48,723 nucleotides of DNA from Chloroflexota bacterium. Lineage in GTDB: Bacteria > Chloroflexota > Anaerolineae > Aggregatilineales > Phototrophicaceae. Below the pieces are notes generated by a model. That model made no database searches and was not told the DNA's origin. It saw only the letters and a program-made list of their open reading frames with translations. The first letter of the stretch is position 1, and each line of letters opens with the position of its first letter. Location of the stretch: the NCBI GenBank assembly GCA_011523735.1, contig WTGB01000160.1, positions 1-48,723 of the forward strand. Direction: 5' to 3'. The position numbers and the translations under genes are program-made. This document shows, in pieces, positions 32,670 to 40,820 of the stretch.

Positions 32670-35174
32670 TCAGTGTTGTGTCACGCCCAGAATACGGATG
32701 CGGTCTTCCTTTGGCTCGGCCAGGGCGAGAAAGCGACCATCGGGGCTGAAGGCAATGGCGGACGGCGCAAGCGAAAAGGCCGCGCTGGGCGAGTGAGGGT
32801 TGAGCGCATTAGCGAATATGAGTTGCTTCCTCCCAGTTCCTGCTTCTGTTGTCAGCGCCATGAGCGCTTCGGCGCCGGCGATGACCTGCGGACGGAAGGC
32901 GGCTGCGGTCATCACCAAGCCCGCTTGGTGGTATATACGGCGGTCATCGCTGCTGTCTATGCGCAGTTGGTAGAGACTGTCGCCGCTGCTATAGACGAAG
33001 TCGCCGAGATCGTCAGCCGGCGAGGCTATGACGAAGCCTTGTCCGCGCATCGGGACCAAGGCTTTGCTGAAAGCCAAATCGCCGTATTCTGACCCGTAGA
33101 TCCAGATTGCGGCGCGCCCAGCGCTGTTCGATTCGCCGCTGATAGCGAGCCAGTGATCTCCTCTGCTGAAGGCGGCCGCCGTCAGAGGATAGGGATAATG
33201 GTAGTGTATAAGGAGCTCGCTGGAAGCTGGTGCGGAGGCATCGAATTGCCAGAGCTTTAGCGTGCCTGCTTGCCGCGGGAGCTTAAGCGCTGCGGCGCCA
33301 CTGAGCGCGGCAAGTTTGTCGCCCGCATTAGCCCAAGCGAGGGCGCGGACTGGACCCGCTTGTTTGCCCAGCGCATAGGCTTGTCCAGCATTCGAGTTTG
33401 CGCTCAATGCGATAAGCGTGACTCCGCCGTGACTGTCGCCGGCCGCCAGCCAATTGCCGTCGGGGCTGAAGGCGATGGCGCTGGCTGCTGCTGGCAAAGA
33501 CCGGGCGAAGGGGATCGGAGCGAAGTCTGGCAGGCTGAATAGAGCGATCTCGCCGCGCTCGCTAATTGCTGCCAGCGCGGATCCCCGCGGCGACCAAGCG
33601 ATGGCTTGGGGCGCGGGAAGCCCCAGCAGAGAAACGGTATCGAGGCTATCGAGGTTTGCGCTGTGTATCAGGCGGTTCGATGCTGGTCGGGGGATCTCGG
33701 ATAGCGCCTGTTTGTCGCTGTCGCCTTCGTTCGCGCTGCTGGGCGCGACTGGCTCCAGGTAGTAGTGGTAGGCATTGATGTCGCTCTCGACCGTCCAGCC
33801 GACTTGCCCGTCAAATTCGACTTGCCACCAGACCCAGGGACCATTGCAGGCCGGTCCATCAAGCACAGCGTCGATGATGCTCCCGGGCGGAATCTCGCCG
33901 ATTTGCTCGGCAAGATAATCGGGTTCGGCGCGCAGGCGGTTGGCTAGTGTTGATGATGCGACGCGCGCCTTTGCCTCGCCTATGCGAATGCGCGGTGGCA
34001 GGAAGCCGCTGTACTCCGGCGGGCAGAAATGGATCGTGCCGCTGGCAACTTGCGCGGGATTCAGAATGGGCAGCCGCTCGCAGTCGCCGGCGAGTTCGAG
34101 CACGGCGCGGTTGACCCAACCGGCGCGATAAAAGAGCCAGTCCCCACTGACGCTCATGCCCAAGACGGCTTGCTGCTCTTGGGCATAGAGGCGGCTCGTC
34201 TGTCTGCCAAAAGGCGCGACTCTGACATTAACTTCCTCGCCGAGGGGGCGCATGAAACAGCCAGTGGCGCCGCCGCCGGCCGGATTCACAAGCGGGACAT
34301 TGTAGCAGGCGCCCGTGAGCCGCAAGTCTCCTGTGGATTTGACCCAGCCGCCGGTCACTTGATACCAATTCAGCGCGGCCGTTCGGCCGATCACTGCGGC
34401 CGCTCCTACATTGTTGACAACCCTGGCTTCTTCCTCACGACTATCGTAGATGGGAATGCCAGCGCCGATGACCTGGCAGATGTCGGCGGAAGCGCGACGT
34501 TGGCTGGACGCGCCGCTGCCATCGGCTGGGCAGCCGAGGGCGAAGTGCGGGCGGATGACGCCGAATTCGGCGAGGCAGATATCGCTGTGATCGGGCACGC
34601 CGTCACGGTCTTCGTCGCTTAAGATGGCGCAGCCTTCAGTCGCGGCGGGACCTGCTTGATCAGGGCAGCGGTCAAGGCGATCGGGGCTGCCATCGCCATC
34701 GCGGTCGGCGGATGTCGCTTGTGGGCAGCCCGGGCGCTCCATGCTGGAAACTAGGGCAATACCGGCGATTTGCGGGCAGCGGTCATCTGTATCGGCGAGA
34801 CCATCGCCATCGCTGTCGACGGCGGTACGCGTGACCGGCTGTGTGCCAGCGCCCAGGTTGAGATAGCGCTCGTCGCAGGCTTGAACCAGGCTGCCATCGG
34901 CGGAAATGTGTACGGCGTAGGCGCCATCGCCCAGTTGGAATTCAAGCCGGTGAACCTCGATGGTATCGGGCAGTGGCAAGCCCGCGATGAGTTTGCAGCC
35001 AAGCGCGGTGGTATCGGTCCCCAATTGCGTATGTGAGGAGATCTTGACTGTCGCCAGCAGATGGGGCAGGGCGCTTTGACGAGCGAGCTCGATCAGTTCA
35101 GGCGCCTGTCCCTCGACAAATAACCGATCGCCGCAGACAAAGGCGATGGCAAAGAGAAAGGCGATAATCCGCAT
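32670..35174 (-). CDS. secreted multidomain protein: thrombospondin-3 repeats, SH3-like modules, WD40
   Basis: An 834-residue protein. Residues 1-20 are a signal peptide. Three Asp-rich calcium-binding thrombospondin-type-3 repeats are at about 120-134 (DSDGDGLADTDDRCP), 157-171 and 187-200. Three SH3-like segments follow at about 232-285, 314-358 and 410-475 (LRAEPDYLAEQIGEIPPGS... GWTVESD). WD40 repeats fill about 520-834 (AIAFSPDGNWLAAGDSHGG, AIAFSPDGRFLALAEPKEDRIRI). I put the start at ATG 35174: upstream in-frame text continues to 35978 but lies antisense to the kinase gene and is not protein-like. Likely a secreted scaffold; the combination is unusual. It diverges from the kinase-like gene across 153 bases. 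Confidence 0.85.
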   Translation of the reverse strand: MRIIAFLFAIAFVCGDRLFVEGQAPELIELARQSALPHLLATVKISSHTQLGTDTTALGCKLIAGLPLPDTIEVHRLEFQLGDGAYAVHISADGSLVQACDERYLNLGAGTQPVTRTAVDSDGDGLADTDDRCPQIAGIALVSSMERPGCPQATSADRDGDGSPDRLDRCPDQAGPAATEGCAILSDEDRDGVPDHSDICLAEFGVIRPHFALGCPADGSGASSQRRASADICQVIGAGIPIYDSREEEARVVNNVGAAAVIGRTAALNWYQVTGGWVKSTGDLRLTGACYNVPLVNPAGGGATGCFMRPLGEEVNVRVAPFGRQTSRLYAQEQQAVLGMSVSGDWLFYRAGWVNRAVLELAGDCERLPILNPAQVASGTIHFCPPEYSGFLPPRIRIGEAKARVASSTLANRLRAEPDYLAEQIGEIPPGSIIDAVLDGPACNGPWVWWQVEFDGQVGWTVESDINAYHYYLEPVAPSSANEGDSDKQALSEIPRPASNRLIHSANLDSLDTVSLLGLPAPQAIAWSPRGSALAAISERGEIALFSLPDFAPIPFARSLPAAASAIAFSPDGNWLAAGDSHGGVTLIALSANSNAGQAYALGKQAGPVRALAWANAGDKLAALSGAAALKLPRQAGTLKLWQFDASAPASSELLIHYHYPYPLTAAAFSRGDHWLAISGESNSAGRAAIWIYGSEYGDLAFSKALVPMRGQGFVIASPADDLGDFVYSSGDSLYQLRIDSSDDRRIYHQAGLVMTAAAFRPQVIAGAEALMALTTEAGTGRKQLIFANALNPHSPSAAFSLAPSAIAFSPDGRFLALAEPKEDRIRILGVTQH

Positions 35175-35228
35175 GGCGGCGACCCCGCATAATTTGGCTC
35201 TACCCCGACATTGTAACCGAATGCTGTC

Positions 35229-35234
35229 ATTATA
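35229..35234 (-). promoter_or_regulatory. -10 element of the large secreted-protein gene
   Basis: TATAAT on the minus strand (35234-35229), about 55 bases upstream of the start at 35174, in the 153-base divergent gap. No good -35 is visible. Confidence 0.4.
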
Positions 35235-35327
35235 GACTTCCAAGGCAAAATACCCTGTGAGATCGCCTCGAAAACTGGTACATTCCCTGCTTATGCCATC
35301 GCTGGACCGCAGTTCGCCGGACTGGAC

Positions 35328-36452
35328 ATGCCGCGACTTTCGGAACTGTACAAAATTGACAATTTCATCGATACCTTCGCGCTGGGGCATTATGCGCGGG
35401 TGCTGGCGGCGGTGGATCTGCGGAATGGCAACAGCGTCGCTTTCAAGGTGATGCGCCCGGAGCATCTGGACAGCAATGGCGACATGCGCTGGGAGTACCG
35501 CGCTTTTGGCAACGAAGCGGAAATCCTGGCGCGGCTCTGGCACAGCCCCAACATCGTCAAGCTCTATGACTGCGGCTTCATCTCTGACGGCGAAGAAGCG
35601 CCGCGGAACGGTGAAATCACCTCTTATCAGGGCGATGTGCGGGGTTTTATGGGGGCGATGTCGCGTTTTGCCGAGGCTGGCTGGCGCCCATATCTGGCGA
35701 TGGAAAACCTGCCGCGCCACCACAGTCTCTTTTATTTGATGAAGCCGAACCGCCCCAACAGCCGCTGGCGCTTGCCAAGCGAAGAGGGCTTGGCGCTGGC
35801 TCTGCAATTCAGCTCCCTGTTGAGCTTGGCGCATGGCATGCAGATCGTTTATCTCGATCATAAGCTGGAGCACGTCTATTGGGATGGCGTCCATCTCAAG
35901 GTGATCGATTTCAACAGCTCGCGCCGGCTGGAGAACGACCGGAATCAATCGCCGCAGCAATACACAAAAGATGTGCACAATATGTGCGTCGGCGTCTTAT
36001 ATCCGCTCTTCACCGGCATGTCGCCGCAGATGACATCCCTGCGGCCCCAGCCGAGCAGCCGGGAAGCGGTCGAGGCGCGTTATACCGATATCGACAGCCT
36101 CGATTTCAGCCTGGAGCCCAGCTTGAGCGAAGGCATCGCCGAGTTATTGCAGCGCGGCGCGGCGGAAAATATCACGACCGTGCAAGAATTTGTGAACGGC
36201 TTGCAGCGCGTGGCGACACGGCACGGCTGGCAATTCTCCGACTATTACACCAGCGCAGCCAGCAGCCAGGCTCGCGAGCAGATGCGGGCTGGTTTGCAGA
36301 AGCTGCGGGAGGGGCAGGAGCAAGTCCGCGAGGCCCGCGATCTGTTTCGCGAGGCGCTGGCGCAGGACGGCATCAGCCGCGACCTGGAAGATGAACTGCG
36401 GCGGCTGGTGGTCGTCTTGAATGAGATGTTGAATAATCGGGTTGTGCCTTAG
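35328..36452 (+). CDS. divergent protein-kinase-like protein
   Basis: A 374-residue kinase-fold protein. Retained: Lys40 in VAFK, Glu63 in the C-helix (GNEAEILARL), catalytic-loop Asp167 and Lys169, and Asp184 of the magnesium motif. Changed: the Gly-loop reads ALGHYARVL, the HRD motif reads YLD, the loop Asn is His172 (DHKLEHVYW) and DFG reads DFN. Enough is kept that activity is possible, so I call it divergent rather than dead. The last 90 residues form a charged helical region (QMRAGLQKLREGQEQVREARDLF), probably a coiled coil. No membrane helix. It is divergent from the secreted WD40 gene. Confidence 0.82.
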   Translation: MPRLSELYKIDNFIDTFALGHYARVLAAVDLRNGNSVAFKVMRPEHLDSNGDMRWEYRAFGNEAEILARLWHSPNIVKLYDCGFISDGEEAPRNGEITSYQGDVRGFMGAMSRFAEAGWRPYLAMENLPRHHSLFYLMKPNRPNSRWRLPSEEGLALALQFSSLLSLAHGMQIVYLDHKLEHVYWDGVHLKVIDFNSSRRLENDRNQSPQQYTKDVHNMCVGVLYPLFTGMSPQMTSLRPQPSSREAVEARYTDIDSLDFSLEPSLSEGIAELLQRGAAENITTVQEFVNGLQRVATRHGWQFSDYYTSAASSQAREQMRAGLQKLREGQEQVREARDLFREALAQDGISRDLEDELRRLVVVLNEMLNNRVVP

Positions 36453-36456
36453 GGAT

Positions 36457-36478
36457 TTACCGCAGAGGCACAGAGGGA
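36457..36478 (-). repeat. dispersed CTCTGTG-type intergenic repeat, copy 3
   Basis: The plus strand reads TTACCGCAGAGGCACAGAGG; its complement matches copies 1 and 2. It begins five bases after the kinase-like stop. Confidence 0.6.
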
Positions 36479-36606
36479 TACCTGTTCGCTCTTTGCTCGA
36501 ATGCTCACCGTCAGTTAGCAACGTCTTAATCATTCGCACGTATTGTCATTGGAGCGCAGAAGGCGCTCTCGCTTCTATGCTTATGGAGGCTTGAAACGAG
36601 GGCAGA

Positions 36607-37455
36607 TTGCTAGCGATTGAGACTCAGAAGCTGTCGCGGACATTCAATACCGTGCGTGCTGTTGTTGAGCTTGACCTGGCTATTGAGCAAGGCGAAGTCT
36701 TCGGCTTCCTGGGTTCCAATGGCGCTGGCAAGACCACAACGATCAAGATGCTAACTGGTCAATTGCGGCCGACAGCTGGTGTTGCGAAAGTGATGGGACA
36801 TGCCATCTTAGACAAATCGTCGACGCTGGGAATGCTAGTCGGCGTCGTCTTTGAGTTTGCCAATCTTTATCCGCGTTTGAGCGTCAGGCAAAATCTAACC
36901 TTCGCTGCTCAACTTTATGATGTGCCCAGTCAGCGGATTGACGAATTGCTTGAGCGGATGAGCTTAAGCGACCGCGCAATGGAACCGGTAGAAGTCCTGT
37001 CCACCGGTATGAAGCAGAAGCTCTCTATCGCTCGCGCGTTATTGCACCGACCTCGAGTTCTTTTTCTCGATGAACCGACTAGCGGATTGGATCCGTCTTT
37101 CGCTCGCGGCATCCGCGACGAGATCAGATCGCTGAAGGAAGAAGGGACAACTGTCTTCCTCACCACACATTACATGGAGGAAGCAGAGCAACTTTGTGAT
37201 CGGGTCGCTTTCATTGAACAGGGCCGTGTCTTTTTGCAAGATTCGCCGACGAGCTTGAAGCGTAGTTTCGGCAAGTCACTAGTGCGTATCAAACTGAAAG
37301 ATGGTCGTGCGGCAACCCTATCGCTGGAAGATGAAGCCGACCGACGGCAACTGGCCGACTGGGTCACTGAAGGTCTACTGGCGACCGTGCATTCACAAGA
37401 AGCTACGCTGGAAGATATTTTCATCGAGGTCGTGGGGAAGCGGATAAGAGCATGA
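36607..37455 (+). CDS. ABC-2 type exporter ATPase
   Basis: A 282-residue ATPase with Walker A GSNGAGKTT, Walker B LFLDEPTSGLDP, H-loop TTHYMEEAEQL and a signature reading LSTGMKQKLSIARAL instead of LSGGQ. Such LSTG/M signatures are common in NatA/CcmA-like exporters. The start must be the TTG at 36607: an in-frame stop lies just upstream and GAGGG precedes it by four bases. It overlaps the permease start by 4 bases. A 6-base-stem hairpin (36552-36568) lies in the leader. Confidence 0.93.
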   Translation: MLAIETQKLSRTFNTVRAVVELDLAIEQGEVFGFLGSNGAGKTTTIKMLTGQLRPTAGVAKVMGHAILDKSSTLGMLVGVVFEFANLYPRLSVRQNLTFAAQLYDVPSQRIDELLERMSLSDRAMEPVEVLSTGMKQKLSIARALLHRPRVLFLDEPTSGLDPSFARGIRDEIRSLKEEGTTVFLTTHYMEEAEQLCDRVAFIEQGRVFLQDSPTSLKRSFGKSLVRIKLKDGRAATLSLEDEADRRQLADWVTEGLLATVHSQEATLEDIFIEVVGKRIRA

Positions 37456-38183
37456 AACGCGCCTGGGCTATAGCAAAAAAGGACTTTAGACAAGCGCTTC
37501 GCAATCACTACTTCATTGGGATTTTCCTTCTTGCCATTGTGGTGAGCTTTGGCTTACGACAATTTTTGTTCATGCCTGAGGCAAATCTCAAGGAAGATGA
37601 AGCGATTCTTGCAGTACGGTTCATGGTCAGTATGGCTTTCTTCACGCCTATCGGAATGGTCGGCGCCATGACTGTTCCGCTTTTGATGGTCGAGGAGAAA
37701 GAACGTGAGACGTTGCGATTCTTGCTTGTCTCACCCGCATCCATCAGCGACGTACTCATAGGCAAAACTATCGTTGGTGTTGTGGTCGGAATGATAATCG
37801 GTGTTATAGCGATAGCCATTGTGGGCGAACTGGAGAGTCTGCTTTCGGTCATGGTACTGCTTGTGCTACTGATATCCAGCGCATTGTGCACTGGAGTGGG
37901 ATTGCTTAGCAGCGCGTTCTTCAAAACCGCATTGCAGTCGAATACGTGGTCCGGAATACCGCTGCTAGTATTTTTGGGGGGATTGCTTGGTGATGCAGTG
38001 CCGCCCGAAACAGTCATGGCAGAAGCACTCAAGCTGCTACCTTCACATTCAGCGAGCGCGCTGCTGGCTGCCAGTTTAGGCACCCACCTGCCAGCAGATG
38101 CGATGCTCGGGCATTGCATCTACCTGGGAATTTGGATAGCTGCAATCTACGCGTTGACGCTTCGGCTCTATTGGCATGACTAG
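37452..38183 (+). CDS. ABC-2 type exporter permease
   Basis: A 243-residue membrane protein with about six helices and the ABC-2 shape: a cytoplasmic KKDFRQALRNHYF start, then VPLLMVEEKERETLRFLLVSPAS, a segment common in Na+/multidrug export permeases. It is coupled to the ATPase by an ATGA overlap. Its stop overlaps the convergent sulfotransferase stop by 4 bases. The substrate is unknown. Confidence 0.9.
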   Translation: MKRAWAIAKKDFRQALRNHYFIGIFLLAIVVSFGLRQFLFMPEANLKEDEAILAVRFMVSMAFFTPIGMVGAMTVPLLMVEEKERETLRFLLVSPASISDVLIGKTIVGVVVGMIIGVIAIAIVGELESLLSVMVLLVLLISSALCTGVGLLSSAFFKTALQSNTWSGIPLLVFLGGLLGDAVPPETVMAEALKLLPSHSASALLAASLGTHLPADAMLGHCIYLGIWIAAIYALTLRLYWHD

Positions 38184-39346
38184 TAAGGCTCTGTCGGTTG
38201 TTTTCCATCTGCTCCAATTGTCCCCGGCAGCACAAAATCCGCCCGACCAATCACCGGCTGCGCAGCCAAAATCCGCCTCACCGTCTCCTGCATCTCCACC
38301 GGCAAGGCGACCGTATTGCCGCGCTCACCATCACGGGCAAAAATCGTCCCGGCTTGCGCATCGGTCGCGAAGGCGCGCTTAGCCGCCGACAGCGCCCTGT
38401 CCGGCAAGCCCATCAGCCGCAGCACTCCCAATAAGACTGCATCGCGATTCCTCTGCAAATCCTCATAGCGGATGGCTGCGATGTCCGCGCCGCCTTCGCG
38501 CAGCTCGAGATAGCGTCCCAGCATGTAAAGCCAGCCCAGCGCCCGGCCTTCCAAACCGAGGTAAGACGGGATGTCGGGCGGCGCCAGCGCTTCGAATTCC
38601 GCGGCCGGGCACTGATAATAAGCCGCTTGCTGCTCGATGATCTGCTGTCGGCGGTAGCGCGTGGGTTCGTCGCCGCGATTGACGCGCAGACGATGGAAGG
38701 AGGCCAGCCAGTCGATGACGTTGCGGGTCATGAAGACGTGCTTGGCTTGCGGCAGCGCGTCGACATATAGCGGCATGATGCCGGCCGCTTGGTTGCGGTA
38801 TTTGATGACGATATGCTCGTTGTCCTCTGTAATCGCCGGGCGGCCGAGCCAGGCGACGCAGGCGCGCAGCAACTGATGCTGCTCGCTGGCAGGCAGGGCG
38901 CGTCGATGGATGAAGTCGGTGAGCGCATCCGGCTCGGAAAAGGACACGACGCCGTCGATTTCGTCTAGCGCGCGACAAAGGACGGTGGAACCGCAGCGCC
39001 CGATATTGTGCAGGCATAGCAGGCTGCGCGGCGGGGGGATCTGCTCAGCGAGGCGCAGGAACTCCGGATAAGGCAAGGCAACGAGGAACTCAGCCCCCTC
39101 GAATTGCGCCTGATACATGAAGGGCGCGTCCAAGGGATTAACATCGGCTGGCAAAGCAGTGAAAATCGCTCGTTGATTGTCATGGTCGAGGCAATAGAGG
39201 CTGATGCGCGGGTCATCGACGAGCGACTCGGCATCGATAGCTTCGCCGGGCGTCCAGCGGAAATCTGCGAGCGAGGTCACGATGCCCATGTGCTCGCGAT
39301 GGCGGGCTTGGACTCGCAACTTGCTTGCTGCCCTGGCTTTGCTCAT
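38180..39346 (-). CDS. sulfotransferase-family protein
   Basis: A 388-residue protein. The PAPS-binding loop is seen as LHNIGRCGSTVLCRAL, matching R-x-G-S-T-x-L, and the 3'-phosphate motif as VFMTRNVIDWLASFHRL. The N-terminal 110 residues are extra to the core. Cytoplasmic. It is the third gene of the enoyl-CoA hydratase / phosphoesterase-like / sulfotransferase unit and overlaps the middle gene by 4 bases. Its acceptor is unknown; a sulfated lipid or acyl product is a guess from the hydratase neighbour. Confidence 0.83.
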   Translation of the reverse strand: MSKARAASKLRVQARHREHMGIVTSLADFRWTPGEAIDAESLVDDPRISLYCLDHDNQRAIFTALPADVNPLDAPFMYQAQFEGAEFLVALPYPEFLRLAEQIPPPRSLLCLHNIGRCGSTVLCRALDEIDGVVSFSEPDALTDFIHRRALPASEQHQLLRACVAWLGRPAITEDNEHIVIKYRNQAAGIMPLYVDALPQAKHVFMTRNVIDWLASFHRLRVNRGDEPTRYRRQQIIEQQAAYYQCPAAEFEALAPPDIPSYLGLEGRALGWLYMLGRYLELREGGADIAAIRYEDLQRNRDAVLLGVLRLMGLPDRALSAAKRAFATDAQAGTIFARDGERGNTVALPVEMQETVRRILAAQPVIGRADFVLPGTIGADGKQPTEPY

Positions 39347-39966
39347 GTCTGTTTCCTTTGGAAAAGCCGCGCCTCGCTCAGCACAAAATCAACGGCGCCG
39401 GCGATGCTGGGGTTGGGCGGCGTATCAGCCGGCATAACGTGTATACAGGCCGAGACCAGAGAAGACTCGCCCCGCATATCGACGGCAGCCTCGCCAACCT
39501 GCCCGGCGTAGACCCCCTGCAAACGCAAGACCTTGCCCTCCAAGCATGTGGACTCCGATGGCTTCAGCATGATTTGCAGCCACGCGCTGTTCTCCACGGG
39601 CTGCAGCCTGGTGACGATTCCTCCTTCAGCAGCCGGCGACAAGTGGCAAAGCCATTCGTTCTGTCGATCAACCAGCGCCAGCGTAACCCGCTGGGCGAGC
39701 TTGGCGCGGTTCTCGGCGTCCAGCAGGCCCTCAACGTTGGCAGCGTGATAACCCATGCCATCGAGGACGATCAGCGCCGAGCGGTTGCCGGTGGCGCGGC
39801 AATGCCAGACCGCGTCGCTGCATGAGCCGCCCAGGTCGAGCAGCAATGTATTACGAGTATCCCCGGGTTTCAGACGCTGCAGGAAGGTATGCAGGCGCGG
39901 CAATAGCGCCAGGTCGCCGGCGATGCCCGCGGTGTAGAGCAGGGTCAGGCTTAGCGGTGCGTCCAT
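39343..39966 (-). CDS. unknown protein, resembles a metallophosphoesterase domain lacking metal ligands
   Basis: A 207-residue protein. Its first 75 residues follow the 5'-nucleotidase/UshA-type pattern: LTLLYTAGIAGDLALLPRL where the family has L-H-T-N-D-x-H-G, LLLDLGGSCSDA where it has D-x-G-D, and LDGMGYHAANVEG where it has N-x-L-G-Y-D-x-x-x-x-G-N-H-E. All expected metal ligands are replaced. The rest (RLQPVENSAWLQIML...) has no match I know. It overlaps the hydratase by 16 bases and the sulfotransferase by 4. The likeness is from my own motif alignment and is not proven. Confidence 0.65.
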   Translation of the reverse strand: MDAPLSLTLLYTAGIAGDLALLPRLHTFLQRLKPGDTRNTLLLDLGGSCSDAVWHCRATGNRSALIVLDGMGYHAANVEGLLDAENRAKLAQRVTLALVDRQNEWLCHLSPAAEGGIVTRLQPVENSAWLQIMLKPSESTCLEGKVLRLQGVYAGQVGEAAVDMRGESSLVSACIHVMPADTPPNPSIAGAVDFVLSEARLFQRKQT

Positions 39967-40736
39967 TCCGCCCGCCGTTTTTCGATGAAGGCGCGCATCC
40001 CCTCAGCCTTGTCTTCCGAGCCGAAAGCGATCAGGAAATTGCGCCGTTCCAGCGCCAAGCCTTCTTCCAGCGAAGTCTCGTAGGCTTTGTTGATCGCTTC
40101 TTTGGTCAGGCGGATAGCGACCTGGGAGCGCCGCGCCACCTTCTGCGCGATGGCGATGGCGACATCCATGTATTCATCGAGCGGCGCCACGCGGTTGACC
40201 AAGCCGTAGTCCAGCGCTTCCTGCGCGCCGAGCTTGCGGTCGGTCAGCATGATCTCCATAGCCAGCGCTTTGCCGACGGCGCGGGTCAGGCGTTGAGTGC
40301 CGCCGGCGCCGGGAATGATGCCGAGGTTGATCTCCGGCTGACCGAAGACCGCCGTCTCCGAGGCGACGATCATATCGCAGCTCATGGCGACCTCGCAGCC
40401 GCCGCCCAGGGCATAGCCGGACACAGCGGCAATTACAGGCTTGCTCAGCTTTTGGATATCGAAGCGGTCTATCAGCGAGCGCGACATCAGCATGTCGATC
40501 TGCGTTTTGCCATCCATCTCCTTGATGTCCGCGCCAGCTGCGAAGGCTTTGTCATTCCCCGTCAGTATCATCGCGCCGATGCTCGCGTCGCTATTGAAGG
40601 CGGCCATCGCATGCATCACTTCGTCCATCAGCATCGAGTTCAGCGCGTTCAGCGCTTTGGGCCGATTGAGTTGCACGCGCCCGACGCCCTCCGCCGGCCG
40701 GTCGACCAGAATGTTTTCGTAGCTCATTGTGTCCAT
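39951..40736 (-). CDS. enoyl-CoA hydratase
   Basis: A 261-residue crotonase-fold hydratase. The oxyanion segment AFAAGADIKEM, the catalytic Glu in GYALGGGCEVAM and the second Glu in FGQPEINLGIIPGAGGTQRL are present, so it should hydrate trans-2-enoyl-CoA. AGGAG precedes the ATG by 5 bases. It leads the unit ending in the sulfotransferase. No other beta-oxidation gene is adjacent. Confidence 0.95.
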   Translation of the reverse strand: MDTMSYENILVDRPAEGVGRVQLNRPKALNALNSMLMDEVMHAMAAFNSDASIGAMILTGNDKAFAAGADIKEMDGKTQIDMLMSRSLIDRFDIQKLSKPVIAAVSGYALGGGCEVAMSCDMIVASETAVFGQPEINLGIIPGAGGTQRLTRAVGKALAMEIMLTDRKLGAQEALDYGLVNRVAPLDEYMDVAIAIAQKVARRSQVAIRLTKEAINKAYETSLEEGLALERRNFLIAFGSEDKAEGMRAFIEKRRAEWTHR

Positions 40737-40820
40737 CCCTGCTCCTACCTTGATTGAATCCGCTCAATGGTAGCACAGACCCGCGCGCGGCGGGACAGAG
40801 ACCGGCATGACCGGTTCATA

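Noticed and set aside
35175..35978. A reading frame extending the large secreted protein upstream on the minus strand
   Set aside because: It lies antisense to the kinase-like gene, its text is not protein-like, and a clear signal peptide begins at ATG 35174.
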